The notes: generated from the letters alone by a model not told the origin. A stretch of DNA of 64,000 nucleotides from Herbidospora solisilvae (GCF_009901565.1 NZ_WXEW01000001.1:248001-312000), one strand, 5' to 3'; positions 27,289-36,260 are shown, counted from the stretch's first letter. Translations and numbers: made by a program.

Positions 27289-28051
27289 GAATGCGCTGCG
27301 AGTGGGCCACGAACGGCCCGTGCCGCTCGATGAAGTCGTGCAGCGTCTCCAGGCGGTCGCGGTAGGCGTCGACGGTGAAACCGGGGACCGTCCAGATGAC
27401 CTTGCGCAGGAACACCACGACGGCGGCGGCGTCGAAGAACTCCATCCGCAACGCCTCGTGCCGGACGTCGGCCACGTCGAGCCCGGCCCGTTCGGCGGCG
27501 GTGACGAGGGTGACGACGTCCACGCCGGAACGTGTGGTGCGGGGATCCACGTCCCGGCGTCCGCCGGTGACCGGGCCCATCATGAACTCGGTCAGTTCCC
27601 GCACCGTGCCCGACCCGACGTGCTGGGCCAGGTAACGCCCGCCGGGGGTGAGGACGCGGGCGACCTCGTCCCAGCGGGTGGCGACGGGGTGGCGGGAGAC
27701 GACGAGGTCGAAGTGCCCGTCGGGGAAGGGCAGGTCGGCGTCGTCGGCGACGTGGGCGACGACGTCGCCGAGCCGCCGCCGGGCCAGGGCGAGATTCGGC
27801 TCCCACGATTCGGTCGCCGCCACCACCGGCGGCAGGACCGGGACGGACGCCAGCACCTCACCGCCGCCGGTCTGCACATCGAGCAGCGCCTTCGCCGAAG
27901 CGGCCCGGCCGGCGAGCAGCCGCGCATATCCCCAGGAGGGCCGCTGCTCGGTGGCCCGCCCCTCGAACCAGGAGAAGTCCCACCCTTCGACGGGAACGGC
28001 CGATCCTTCGGCCAGACGATCGGAGAACATGCCGTCCACCTTGCCGGTCAT
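27269..28051 (-). CDS. SAM-dependent methyltransferase (class I)
   Basis: 260 aa. SAM-binding motif I LLDVQTGGGEVLA (about 72-84), acidic residue region, and HVADDADLPFPDGHFDLVVSRH (about 117-138) typical of methyltransferase family 11. ATG 28049-28051 with a good ribosome-binding site (GGGAAGG). Substrate unknown. A 162-bp gap upstream toward the DGPF gene holds no other gene. Confidence 0.87.
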   Translation of the reverse strand: MTGKVDGMFSDRLAEGSAVPVEGWDFSWFEGRATEQRPSWGYARLLAGRAASAKALLDVQTGGGEVLASVPVLPPVVAATESWEPNLALARRRLGDVVAHVADDADLPFPDGHFDLVVSRHPVATRWDEVARVLTPGGRYLAQHVGSGTVRELTEFMMGPVTGGRRDVDPRTTRSGVDVVTLVTAAERAGLDVADVRHEALRMEFFDAAAVVVFLRKVIWTVPGFTVDAYRDRLETLHDFIERHGPFVAHSQRILIEAVR

Positions 28052-28213
28052 CAGGTGACCTTCCCACCGAATTAAACGCCCGCCGACCCTCCTCCAGCCC
28101 AACCGGCCCGGCCGTCAGATGAGGATCCACGGACGCCTAAGGTCCACCCCGTGTTGACGCAGACGACGGATCCGACCGCAGAGGCCTCCAGCCGACGCCG
28201 CAGGTCACAGGCC

Positions 28214-28609
28214 TCACCGCTCTCCCCGCGCCCGTTCCTCCGCGATCCGTTCGTCGAGTTCCGGCACCTCGAACACCTCCCGGATCTCCACCCCCTCCTC
28301 CCCGTCCTGGACATACGGCATCTTCAACGCCCAGGCCACCGCCTCCTCCTTCGACTCCACCTCGATGATCCAGAACCCGGCGATGACCTCCTTCGTCTCG
28401 GTGAAGGGACCGTCGATGACCACGGCCTTGCCCTTCCGGTACGAGATCCGCGCCCCCCGCGTCATCGGATGCAGCGCCTCGGCGGCCACCAGGACCCCGG
28501 CCTCCGTCATGGCGGCGTTGTAGGCGTGCATAGCCGCGATGAGTTCGTCGCTGGGCAGCACCCCGGCCTCGGTCGCCTCGTTTCCCAAGCCCATGATCAT
28601 GAATCGCAT
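28214..28609 (-). CDS. DGPF/YCII-domain protein, partner of an ECF42 sigma factor
   Basis: 131 aa. YCII-like fold starting MRFMIMGLG, with the DGPFxETKE motif (about 68-76) that names the DGPF family and a charged C-terminal extension (PELDERIAEERARGE). DGPF proteins are almost always encoded beside ECF42 sigma factors; their action is unknown. Start codons of this gene and the sigma gene are only 25 bp apart on opposite strands. Confidence 0.88.
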   Translation of the reverse strand: MRFMIMGLGNEATEAGVLPSDELIAAMHAYNAAMTEAGVLVAAEALHPMTRGARISYRKGKAVVIDGPFTETKEVIAGFWIIEVESKEEAVAWALKMPYVQDGEEGVEIREVFEVPELDERIAEERARGER

Positions 28610-28634
28610 CCGCCCAGTCTGGTGGAATGGCGCG

Positions 28635-29852
28635 GTGACCAACAAGGCGCACCACGTGGTGGAAGAGGTCTGGCGGAGCGAGGCGGCCCGCGTCATCGCC
28701 GGGCTGACGCGGCTCACCGGCGATGTCGGCCTGGCCGAGGAACTGGCCCAGGACGCCCTGGTGGCGGCCCTGGAACAGTGGCCCCGCGACGGCGTCCCGG
28801 CCAACCCGGGGGCCTGGCTGACCACGGTCGCCAAACGCCGGGCCGTCGACGTGTTCCGGCGGCGGGAACGCCACGACGAGAAGCTCGCCGAACTGGCCCG
28901 GACCGCCGTCGACGTCGAGGAGCAGCCCGATCCGGACGCCATCGAGGACGACGTCCTGCGGCTGCTGTTCGTGGCCTGCCATCCGGTGCTGACCACCCAG
29001 ACGCGGGTCGCGCTGACGTTGCGGCTGCTCGGCGGGCTGAGCACCGACGAGATCGCCCGCGCGTTCCTCTCCCCTGAGGCCACGATGGCCCAGCGGATCT
29101 CCCGCGCGAAGAAGACCCTCGCCGTCGAGCGGATCCCGTTCGAGGTGCCGGCCCGCGAGGAGCTGGGCGAGCGCCTGGAGGCGGTGCTGGAGGTCGTCTA
29201 CCTGATCTTCAACGAGGGTTACACCGCCACGGCGGGGGACGACTGGGTCAGGCCGCACCTGTGCGAGGAGGCGCTGCGGCTGGCCCGCCTCCTGGAGGAC
29301 CTGCTGCCGAAGGAGCCCGAGGTGCACGGCCTGCGGGCGCTGCTGGAGATCCAGGCCTCGCGGCTGGACGCCCGCACCGACGAGCACGGCGACCCCATCC
29401 TCCTGCTCGACCAGGACCGCACGAAGTGGGACCGCCGCCGGATCGCCGCGGGGCTGGCGGCGCTGGAGCGGGCGGGCACGGGGCCGTACGCGCTCCAGGC
29501 CGCCATCGCCGCCTGCCACGCCCGGGCCGAGACGGCGGAGGCGACCGACTGGCGGCGCATCGCGGGTCTCTACGACCGGCTGGCCGAGGAGGTCCCGTCG
29601 CCGGTCGTCGAGCTGAACCGGGCGGTGGCCCTGGCGATGGCCTACGGCCCCGCGGCCGGGCTGGCCCTGGTCGACGAGCTGGCCGACGAGCCCGCGCTGC
29701 GGGACTACCACCTGCTGCCGAGCGTGCGGGGTGATCTGCTGGCCAGGCTGGGCCGCGACGAGGAGGCGCGGGCCGAGTTCCGGCGGGCGGCCGGGCTGAC
29801 GCGCAACGAGCGCGAGAGGGCCCTGCTGCTGGCGCGTGCCGGAGTATCCTGA
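28635..29852 (+). CDS. ECF42-type RNA polymerase sigma factor with TPR-like C-terminal extension
   Basis: 405 aa. Sigma region 2 (VGLAEELAQDALVAALEQW) and region 4 (LGGLSTDEIARAFLSPEATMAQRISRAKK), followed by a 200-residue extension with conserved VYLIFNEGY and TPR-like repeats that identify the ECF42 group, which lacks a classical anti-sigma factor. GTG 28635 gives the family N-terminus (VVEEVWRSEAARV). Divergent from the DGPF gene. A second ECF42-DGPF set lies at 34548-36124. Confidence 0.9.
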   Translation: MTNKAHHVVEEVWRSEAARVIAGLTRLTGDVGLAEELAQDALVAALEQWPRDGVPANPGAWLTTVAKRRAVDVFRRRERHDEKLAELARTAVDVEEQPDPDAIEDDVLRLLFVACHPVLTTQTRVALTLRLLGGLSTDEIARAFLSPEATMAQRISRAKKTLAVERIPFEVPAREELGERLEAVLEVVYLIFNEGYTATAGDDWVRPHLCEEALRLARLLEDLLPKEPEVHGLRALLEIQASRLDARTDEHGDPILLLDQDRTKWDRRRIAAGLAALERAGTGPYALQAAIAACHARAETAEATDWRRIAGLYDRLAEEVPSPVVELNRAVALAMAYGPAAGLALVDELADEPALRDYHLLPSVRGDLLARLGRDEEARAEFRRAAGLTRNERERALLLARAGVS

Positions 29853-29857
29853 CGATC

Positions 29858-30802
29858 ATGAGTCTGCCCGAACGTGTGATCGACGGCGTGGTGGCCCGTG
29901 ACGGCGAGGCGGTGCTCGACCGGCTCACGCAGGCGTGGTTGTTGTCGTTCTCCTCCCCCCACACACGTTCGGCCTACGGCTCCGACCTGGCGCAGTGGCT
30001 CGCCTTCTGCGAGCGGCACGAGATCCATCCGCTGCGGGCCGTCCGGGTGCACGGCGACGCGTTCGCCCGCTGGCTCGAACCGGTCTCGCCGCGCACCCTC
30101 GCGCGCAAGTTGTCGGCGATCTCGTCGTGGTACGCCTACGCGACCGACGAGGGCGTCCTGGAGTCCAACCCCTTCACGCGGGTACGCCGCCCCAAGGTCG
30201 AACGGTTCCAGTCGGAGACCGTCGGCCTCACCGAAGAGGAGGCGCGTGCCCTCGTGGCGGCGGCCGACGCCACGACGGGGCCCACCGCCCTGCGCACGGC
30301 CGCGTTCGTCCGGCTGATGATCGAGCTGGGGCCGCGTGTGTCCGAGGCGCTGGCGGCCACCATCGACGACCTGGGTCACCAGCGCGGCCACCGTACCCTC
30401 AGGATCGTCGGGAAGGGGCAGAAGACCCGCGTGCGCAACCTGCCGCCCGCCACCGCGGCGGCGCTCGACGCCTACCTCGACGACCGCGCCCGCCGGGCCG
30501 GGGTCACCAGAGACCGGCTGACCGGCCCGCTGTTCGCCACGGCGGGCGGCCGGGCGCTCGACCGCGCCGACGCCTACCGCCTGGTCGTGAAGGTCGCCAA
30601 GGCCGCCGGCCTGGAGTCGAAGGTGACCCCCCACGCGCTGCGTCACACGTTCGCGACGGTCGCCAGCGACCGGGGCGCCTCGGTCAAGCAGTTGCAGCAG
30701 GCGCTCGGCCACTCCAGTTCGTCGACCACCGACATCTACATCCACAGCCGCGACAACCTCGAACGCGACCCGTCCCAGATCGTCGCGGCGGTCATCGGAT
30801 GA
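29858..30802 (+). CDS. Tyrosine recombinase (XerC/D-like)
   Basis: 314 aa. N-terminal SAM-like DNA-binding domain (about 20-105) and catalytic domain with R160 (ELGPRVSEA), K186/K189 (GKGQKTR), H259-x-x-R262 (HALRH), H285 (LGHSS) and nucleophile Y294 (TTDIYIH). The full catalytic set suggests it is active. Starts 5 bp after the ECF42 gene and overlaps the ACT gene by four bases; no tRNA, excisionase, phage gene or flanking repeat is present, so it looks like an accessory chromosomal recombinase rather than an element integrase. Confidence 0.87.
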   Translation: MSLPERVIDGVVARDGEAVLDRLTQAWLLSFSSPHTRSAYGSDLAQWLAFCERHEIHPLRAVRVHGDAFARWLEPVSPRTLARKLSAISSWYAYATDEGVLESNPFTRVRRPKVERFQSETVGLTEEEARALVAAADATTGPTALRTAAFVRLMIELGPRVSEALAATIDDLGHQRGHRTLRIVGKGQKTRVRNLPPATAAALDAYLDDRARRAGVTRDRLTGPLFATAGGRALDRADAYRLVVKVAKAAGLESKVTPHALRHTFATVASDRGASVKQLQQALGHSSSSTTDIYIHSRDNLERDPSQIVAAVIG

Positions 30803-31209
30803 CACCCGGCGAACACGACCTCGCCACCCTGCTGGCGACCCTCGACCCGGTCCTGCACGACGGCGTCCACGTCTTCGCGACCGCCGCCGAGCCGCCGCCC
30901 GGGCTCACGCCGGTGCTGACGTTCACCGAGCCCGAGGGCGTGACCCTGGTGGTCCCGGAGGGGCAGGCCGAGGGCGTCTTCCCGTGCCGCTGGATCACGT
31001 TGCGGGTGCACTCGTCGCTGGCCGCCGTCGGCATGCTGGCCGCGATCACGGCCGCGCTGGCGGCCGAGGGCATCCCGTGCAACGCGGTGTCGGCCTACTT
31101 CCACGACCACCTGTTCGTGCCGCCGGAGCGGGCCGGCGACACGATGCGGGTGCTGCGTCAGTTGTCGGCGAACGTCCAGGCCAGGTGGGACAGGCCCTCT
31201 TCGGCGTAG
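30799..31209 (+). CDS. ACT-domain protein (COG3602-like)
   Basis: 136 aa with two ACT-type half domains, including CRWITLRVHSSLAAVGMLAAITAALAAEGIPCNAVSAY. Family probably senses an amino acid; no enzyme domain is attached. Start overlaps the recombinase stop (ATGA). The last 52 bp overlap the convergent phosphotransferase gene. Confidence 0.78.
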   Translation: MTPGEHDLATLLATLDPVLHDGVHVFATAAEPPPGLTPVLTFTEPEGVTLVVPEGQAEGVFPCRWITLRVHSSLAAVGMLAAITAALAAEGIPCNAVSAYFHDHLFVPPERAGDTMRVLRQLSANVQARWDRPSSA

Positions 31210-32009
31210 AAGCGGGCGCCCGGCCGGGTGAGGCCGTAGGCGATGTCCTCGATGATCGCGCAGCGCGCGTAGAACCGGGCGCGCGTCTCCACCGTCGGCC
31301 CGGCGTCGCCGCCGTGGTCGCGGTAGTGGCGCAGCGTCTCGGCGAACACCTCGGGGCCGAGGTCGCGCAGGACCAGCCCGAGGTCGTGGGCGGGGTCGGC
31401 GATGGCGGCGTCGGTCCAGTCGATGACCCCGGTGACGGTCGCGCCGTCGGTCAGCACGTGTTCGGCGCCGAGGTCGTTGTGGCAGAACGCCAGCGTCTTG
31501 GTCTCGTCGCGCGGCGGGTTCTCGCGGAGGAACCTCTCGACGGGCACCCGCAGGTCGCCGGGCACGTGCTCCTGGACGACCTCCTTGTACTCCTCGATGG
31601 TCCCGGCCAGCCAGGCGTAGAACGGGTCGTCGTCGACCTCGACCAGACCGGCGACCCGCTCCTTCGGCACCGCGTTCATCGCCGCGAGGAAGGCCCCCAG
31701 CGGCTTGGCGACCGCGAGCCCGAGCCGGCTGTCGAGGGGTTCTCCCGCCAGTTTCCGGTACGCCATCACGCCCGCCTCCCCGTCCACGAAGAGGACCTGA
31801 GGGGTGGGCACGGGCGAGACCTCCGCGACGACGGCGAGCAGCGCGGCCTCGCGGCGGACCTCCGCCGCGCCGCCCTCCTTGCTGCCGCGCACGATGAGGT
31901 CGCCGTCGACCTCGTAGGCGACGTTGTCCCAGCCTTCGCCGAGCTTGACCACCGACCGGGCCGGACGCCCCAGATGACGCGCCGCGACGGCGCCGATCTC
32001 GTCGATCAC
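31158..32009 (-). CDS. Aminoglycoside phosphotransferase-family kinase (APH/ChoK fold)
   Basis: 283 aa. Nucleotide-binding segment GEGWDNVAYEVDGDLIVRG, catalytic loop CHNDLGAEHVL (Brenner-type HxD) and metal-binding VIDWTDAAIADPAHDLG. This fold includes aminoglycoside kinases, macrolide kinases and many sugar/amine kinases; no substrate can be assigned. GTG 32007-32009 overlaps the stop of the propeller-protein gene (GTGA), making it the last gene of the sigma operon. Confidence 0.87.
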   Translation of the reverse strand: MIDEIGAVAARHLGRPARSVVKLGEGWDNVAYEVDGDLIVRGSKEGGAAEVRREAALLAVVAEVSPVPTPQVLFVDGEAGVMAYRKLAGEPLDSRLGLAVAKPLGAFLAAMNAVPKERVAGLVEVDDDPFYAWLAGTIEEYKEVVQEHVPGDLRVPVERFLRENPPRDETKTLAFCHNDLGAEHVLTDGATVTGVIDWTDAAIADPAHDLGLVLRDLGPEVFAETLRHYRDHGGDAGPTVETRARFYARCAIIEDIAYGLTRPGARFYAEEGLSHLAWTFADN

Positions 32010-33205
32010 GGGCCTGAGGTTATCCGCCTCAGGTCGATGAACACCAACGTGTCGTCACCGGTCCGATGCACGCTGAGCATGTCCCGGTCGTCCGCGGTGA
32101 GGCCCATCGTGGTGTAGGACCGCTCGCCGCCGTCCAGGGTGACGTTCAGCTCCAGGCTGCCGGACCGCCCGGTGACCACGTCGACGACGTACTGCTCGAC
32201 CTCGTCCCGGCCGGTGACCGTCACGGCCATGAACCGGTCGGCGGCCAGCCCCTGCGGCGCGAACGGCACCTCCCGTTCGCCCGACCCGTCCCGCGCGCGC
32301 ACGAAGGACGCGCCGTCGGCGTGCTGCCCGGAGCAGGTGGTCACCCCGCAGACGACGTAGCGGTCGCCCGGGGTGAGGGCGGCGTGGCGGACCTCCCCGG
32401 TCTCCAGGTTGACGAGCCGCCGGAAGCGGACGTCCTTCTCGCCGTCGGCGGGCAGGTGGGGGTCGCCCGCCCAGGGCCACTCCAGCAGGTGCAGCCCCTC
32501 GCCGCCCGGCACCGGCGTGGGCGGCCCGCCGGTCACCGGGACGCTGAAGACGCCGGTGTCGCCCGCGGAGTAGACGAGGCGGTCACCGGCCAGGTCGGTG
32601 GCCCACGGCACGTGCGGCAGCGTGCCCGGCAGCCGCTCGGCGCTCCCCCCGGCCAGCGGCGCCCGCCACAGGGTCGCGGAGGTGTCGGTCTTGACGTGCC
32701 AGACCAGCCGGTCGCCCGCGACCACGAAGCCGTCGGCGATCTCGCCCTTGCGGGAGGGCACGAGCGTGACCTGGCGCAGCTCGCGGGTGCGCTGGTCGTA
32801 GGCGTAGACCGCGCCGGCCCTCTCGTGGGAGCTCCATGTCGTCAGCAGCGTGGTGTGGTCGTCGGCGATGAGCAGCGGGCGCAGCCGTTTGCCGTTCTCC
32901 AGGGAGGCGGGGGCGATCTGGACCGCGCCGGGCCACACCTCCTCGACCGGCGGCGACCCCGCCACCTGCTCCTCGGTGATGGCCGGCGGGGGCGGGGTGA
33001 CCACCACGGGCTCGGGCCGCTCGTGCCGGACGGCCAGCATCGTCCCGGTCGCGACCAGCACGACGGCGGCCGCCGAGGCGAGCAGCCGGGACCGCGCCCG
33101 GCGGCGGCGACGGCGGGCGACCCCGTCGAGCAGGCCGGGCGGGGCGGGGGGAGCCTGGGTCGCGGCGCGCGCCAGCGTGGCCCGCAGGTCGTCTTCCAGC
33201 GTCAT
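32006..33205 (-). CDS. Single-pass membrane protein with beta-propeller-like outer domain (probable SigE-type partner)
   Basis: 399 aa. Cytoplasmic N-terminus of about 38 residues with a run of arginines, one helix (SRLLASAAAVVLVATGTMLAV, about 39-58), a Pro-rich linker and a long extracytoplasmic domain with repeating WD40/TolB-like blades. Start overlaps the ECF sigma gene (ATGA), as expected for a sigma/anti-sigma-type pair, although no ZAS motif (HxxxCxxC) is present; regulation of the sigma factor is inference. Followed by the phosphotransferase (GTGA overlap). Confidence 0.78.
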   Translation of the reverse strand: MTLEDDLRATLARAATQAPPAPPGLLDGVARRRRRRARSRLLASAAAVVLVATGTMLAVRHERPEPVVVTPPPPAITEEQVAGSPPVEEVWPGAVQIAPASLENGKRLRPLLIADDHTTLLTTWSSHERAGAVYAYDQRTRELRQVTLVPSRKGEIADGFVVAGDRLVWHVKTDTSATLWRAPLAGGSAERLPGTLPHVPWATDLAGDRLVYSAGDTGVFSVPVTGGPPTPVPGGEGLHLLEWPWAGDPHLPADGEKDVRFRRLVNLETGEVRHAALTPGDRYVVCGVTTCSGQHADGASFVRARDGSGEREVPFAPQGLAADRFMAVTVTGRDEVEQYVVDVVTGRSGSLELNVTLDGGERSYTTMGLTADDRDMLSVHRTGDDTLVFIDLRRITSGP

Positions 33206-33699
33206 CGCGGGCTCCTGTCGGTCGCGGTGTCTCCGATGACGGTGCGCAGGCGGGCCAGGCCGTGGCTCGCGTGGCTGCGGACGGTGCCGCGCGCGATGCC
33301 CAGCACCCGGGCGATCTCGGCGTCGGTCAGGTCCTCGTAGTACCGCAGCACCAGCACGGCGCGCTGTTTGCGGGGCAGGTCCGCCAGCGCCCGCCACAGC
33401 CCTTGCTCGCGGTCGGAGGGACGCGCGTCCTCCCACGCGCCGTCGGGCGGGTCGACGGCCAGGCTCTCGCGGCGGCGCCGCCGCCAGACGCTGATGTGCA
33501 GGCGGGCCATGACGACCCGCACGTAGGCCTCCGGGTCGTCCTTCCGCCGCACGCGCGGCCACGCCCGGTGCAGCCGCGCCAGCGCCTCCTGCGTGAGGTC
33601 GGCCGCGTCGTGGGGGTCGCCGCTCAGGACGTAGCCGTACCGTAAGAGCGCGTCGGCGCGTTCGGCGGCGAACGCGGCGAAGTCGGGGTCGGGGTCCAC
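33202..33699 (-). CDS. ECF sigma factor, SigE family
   Basis: 165 aa. Region 2 (RYGYVLSGDPHDAADLTQEALARLHRAW) and region 4 (LPRKQRAVLVLRYYEDLTDAEIARVLGIARGTVRSHASHGLARLR), with the LRYYEDL signature of the SigE family. GTG 33697-33699. Starts 45 bp downstream of the sirtuin stop on the same strand, so it may be cotranscribed with the ECF42-sirtuin genes. Confidence 0.9.
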   Translation of the reverse strand: MDPDPDFAAFAAERADALLRYGYVLSGDPHDAADLTQEALARLHRAWPRVRRKDDPEAYVRVVMARLHISVWRRRRRESLAVDPPDGAWEDARPSDREQGLWRALADLPRKQRAVLVLRYYEDLTDAEIARVLGIARGTVRSHASHGLARLRTVIGDTATDRSPR

Positions 33700-33744
33700 A
33701 TCACCTAGACGGCCGAGGGCCGCGAAGTGTTGAAGCCGGGCCGC

Positions 33745-34548
33745 TCACGCTCCGGCCAGCACCGTCAGCGTCTCGCCCAGGGGCGCGTCGAGCTTGAGGA
33801 GCGCCTGGTCGTCGCCGCCGGTCGGGCCCTGGTTGACGATCGCGATCGGGATGCCGAGCGCCTCGGCCCGGTCGACGAAGCGCCGGCCCGACCGCACGGT
33901 CAGCGAGGAGCCCAGCACCAGCAGCAGCCGGGCCGCGGCGACCATGCCGAAGCACTCGTCGACGCGCGGCTGGGGCACGTTCTCGCCGAAGAAGACGACG
34001 TCGGGCTTGAGCAGGCCGCCGCAGCCGTCGCAGTCGACCACGGTGAACCCGGCCACCAGCTCGTCGGGGACGACGGCGTCCCCGTCGGGGTTGATGGGGC
34101 CGACGGCCGCGTCGAAGCCGGGGTTGGCCGCCTTCAGCCGGTCGTCGAGTTCGGTGCGGGGGATGCGGGCCCGGCAGCGGAGGCAGGCGACCCGGTCGAG
34201 GCCGCCGTGCAGCTCGACCACGCGGCGGGTGCCGGCGGCCTGGTGGAGGCCGTCGACGTTCTGGGTCACGACGCCGTCGACCAGGCCGAGCCGTTCGAGG
34301 CGGGCGACCGCGTGGTGGCCGGAGTTGGGTTCGACGCGGCCCATGTGGCGCCAGCCGACGTGGCTGCGGGCCCAGTAGCGGCGCCGGGCGGCGGCGCTGG
34401 TGGTGAAGGTCTGGTAGGTCATCGGGTCGGCGCGGCGGGCCCGGCCGGTCTCGCCCCGGTAGTCGGGGATGCCCGACTCGGTCGACAGTCCCGCGCCGCT
34501 GAGGACCACCACTCCCCCGTCGCCGACCAGGCCGGCGAGTTCTCGCAT
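33745..34548 (-). CDS. Sir2-family NAD-dependent protein deacylase
   Basis: 267 aa. GAGLSTESGIPDYRG (19-33), TQNVDGLH and catalytic ELHGG, two zinc CxxC pairs (CLRC and CDGC) and GSSLTVRSG, all sirtuin hallmarks. Lysine deacetylase/deacylase of the cytoplasm. The ATG shares its A with the TGA of the upstream ECF42 gene (TGATG), an unusual partner. Confidence 0.92.
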   Translation of the reverse strand: MRELAGLVGDGGVVVLSGAGLSTESGIPDYRGETGRARRADPMTYQTFTTSAAARRRYWARSHVGWRHMGRVEPNSGHHAVARLERLGLVDGVVTQNVDGLHQAAGTRRVVELHGGLDRVACLRCRARIPRTELDDRLKAANPGFDAAVGPINPDGDAVVPDELVAGFTVVDCDGCGGLLKPDVVFFGENVPQPRVDECFGMVAAARLLLVLGSSLTVRSGRRFVDRAEALGIPIAIVNQGPTGGDDQALLKLDAPLGETLTVLAGA

Positions 34549-35780
34549 CACCTGTCCATTCTGCGGTCCGCCTGGCGTGCCTTGTGCTCCAGGTAGCGCC
34601 GTTCGGGCTGGTTCGCGGTCTGGCGCGCGGCCTTGGCGTAGGCGGCGCGGGCGCCGTCGAGGTCGCCGGCCATGTCGAGCAGGTGGGCCCGGACCGCCTC
34701 CACCCGGTGGTGGCCCTTCAGCCGGGCGTCCCGCTCGACCTCGGCGAGCAGGTCGAGGCCGGCGGCGGGACCGTCGACCATGGCGACGGCGACGGCGTGG
34801 TTGAGCGACACCATGGGGCCGGGCCAGAAGCGCTTCAGGGTGGCGTACAGGACCAGGATCTGCCGCCAGTCGGTCTGGGCGGCGCTGGGGGCCTCGTCGT
34901 GCACGGCCGCGATGGCGGCCTGCACCTGGTAGGGGCCGAGCGAGGCCGAGCGCAGAGTCTCGGTGATCAGGTCGGTGCCCTCGGCGATGAGGGCCCGGTT
35001 CCAGCGGGACCGGTCCTGCTCGGCGAGCGGGACCAGGGTTCCGCCGGGGCCGGTGCGGGCCGGACGCCGCGCGTCGGTGAGCAGCATCAGGGCCAGCAGG
35101 CCGGACACCTCGCCGTCGCCGGGCAGCAGCGCGTGCAGCCGCCGGGTCAGCCGGATCGCCTCGGTGGTCAGCTCGACGTCGAGCAGGCCCTCTCCGGCGC
35201 TGGCGGCGTAGCCCTCGTTGAAGATCAGGTAGAGGACGTGCAGGACGACCGCGAGCCGGGCCTCCCACTCGGCCGCCGGAGGCGGCTCGAACCGGGCTCC
35301 GGCGGCCCTGACCGACTGCTTGGCGCGGCTGATGCGCTGGCCCATGGTCGCCTCGGGGACCAGGAACGCCCGCGCGATCTGCCCGGTCGTCAGCCCGCCC
35401 ACGGCCCGGAGGGTGAGGGCGACCTGCGACGACGGCGAGATCGACGGGTGGCAGCAGAGGAAGAGCAGGGTGAGGGTGTCGTCGTGGTGCTCCACGTCGT
35501 CGCCGGGGCCGGGCATCGCCGCGACGCGTTCCTCGCGGCGTTCGCGCGCCTGCTCGCTGCGCGCCTCGTCGGCCAGGCGGCGGGTGGCGACGGTCACCAG
35601 CCACGCCTTCGGGCTCGCCGGCACGCCCTCCACGGGCCACTGCAGCGCCGCCGCCAGCAGGGCCTCCTGGACGGCGTCCTCGCACGCGTCGAAGCGGCCC
35701 CAGCGGCGGACCAGCACCGCCAGCACCTGCGGCGCCAGCTCCCGCAGCAGGCGGTCGGTCACCGCGTCGACGCCGGTCAT
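34548..35780 (-). CDS. ECF42-type sigma factor with C-terminal extension (second copy)
   Basis: 410 aa. Region 2 (FDACEDAVQEALLAAALQW), region 4 (VGGLTTGQIARAFLVPEATMGQRISRAKQ) and the ECF42 extension with LYLIFNEGYAAS and TPR-like helices. ATG 35778-35780 overlaps the DGPF gene stop (ATGA). Only distantly similar to the first copy (28635-29852): shared ECF42 signatures but different intervening sequence, so they are probably old paralogues with separate regulons. Confidence 0.9.
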   Translation of the reverse strand: MTGVDAVTDRLLRELAPQVLAVLVRRWGRFDACEDAVQEALLAAALQWPVEGVPASPKAWLVTVATRRLADEARSEQARERREERVAAMPGPGDDVEHHDDTLTLLFLCCHPSISPSSQVALTLRAVGGLTTGQIARAFLVPEATMGQRISRAKQSVRAAGARFEPPPAAEWEARLAVVLHVLYLIFNEGYAASAGEGLLDVELTTEAIRLTRRLHALLPGDGEVSGLLALMLLTDARRPARTGPGGTLVPLAEQDRSRWNRALIAEGTDLITETLRSASLGPYQVQAAIAAVHDEAPSAAQTDWRQILVLYATLKRFWPGPMVSLNHAVAVAMVDGPAAGLDLLAEVERDARLKGHHRVEAVRAHLLDMAGDLDGARAAYAKAARQTANQPERRYLEHKARQADRRMDR

Positions 35781-36124
35781 GAGCCCTCGAACACCGGTCT
35801 CACCTCGACGGCGGAGAACTCGGCCTCGGGCAGCCCGGCCGCCAGTTCGACGGCCCGTTCGGCCGAGCACTCGACGATGTAGAGGCTGGCGAGGAACTCC
35901 TTGGCCTCCACGAACGGCCCGTCGGTGACGACGGGGATGCCGTCGCGCACCCGGACCGACCTCGCCTGGTCCTCTCCTTCGAGGCCCTGCGCGGCCACCA
36001 GCTCGCCGGTCTCGCGGAGTTTCGCGATCCAGGCGTCGTGGCGGTCGACCAGGGTCTGGAACTCCTCCGGCGAGAACGCCGCCCAGCCCGCCTGAGTGCC
36101 GTAGATCATCAGCGCGTACTTCAT
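35777..36124 (-). CDS. DGPF/YCII-domain protein (second copy)
   Basis: 115 aa, starting MKYALMIYG with TDGPFVEAKEFLASLYIVEC (about 68-87) and a terminal VEVRPVFE. Upstream gene of the ECF42-sirtuin operon. Upstream sequence on the minus strand is T-rich with a possible TTGAAG/TACGGT promoter at 19-bp spacing, somewhat longer than ideal. Confidence 0.88.
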   Translation of the reverse strand: MKYALMIYGTQAGWAAFSPEEFQTLVDRHDAWIAKLRETGELVAAQGLEGEDQARSVRVRDGIPVVTDGPFVEAKEFLASLYIVECSAERAVELAAGLPEAEFSAVEVRPVFEGS

Positions 36125-36243
36125 GGACCCGACCGTATCGCCCCCGATCAAAAAATCTTCAAAAACCGGTTGCCGCCCAGTTCAAGGGCTGTCTCACGAT
36201 CGGTGCCCCCCCGCCACTTTCTGGCGTTTCCGCAGGTCAGACC

Positions 36244-36260
36244 GAATGTGAATGTACATT
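36244..36260. promoter_or_regulatory. Direct repeat and palindrome upstream of the DrrAB-like exporter
   Basis: GAATGT occurs twice in tandem (36244-36255), and AATGTACATT (36251-36260) is a perfect palindrome, in the 235-bp divergent gap between the DGPF gene and the exporter. Candidate operator about 100 bp before the ATPase start. A C4/G4 hairpin followed by TTTCTT (about 36317-36335) lies between and might attenuate transcription. The rest of the gap shows nothing. Confidence 0.4.

Noticed and set aside
29858-30802. Integrated mobile element around the tyrosine recombinase
   Set aside because: No tRNA, att-like repeats, excisionase, phage or conjugation genes nearby, and base composition matches the neighbours.
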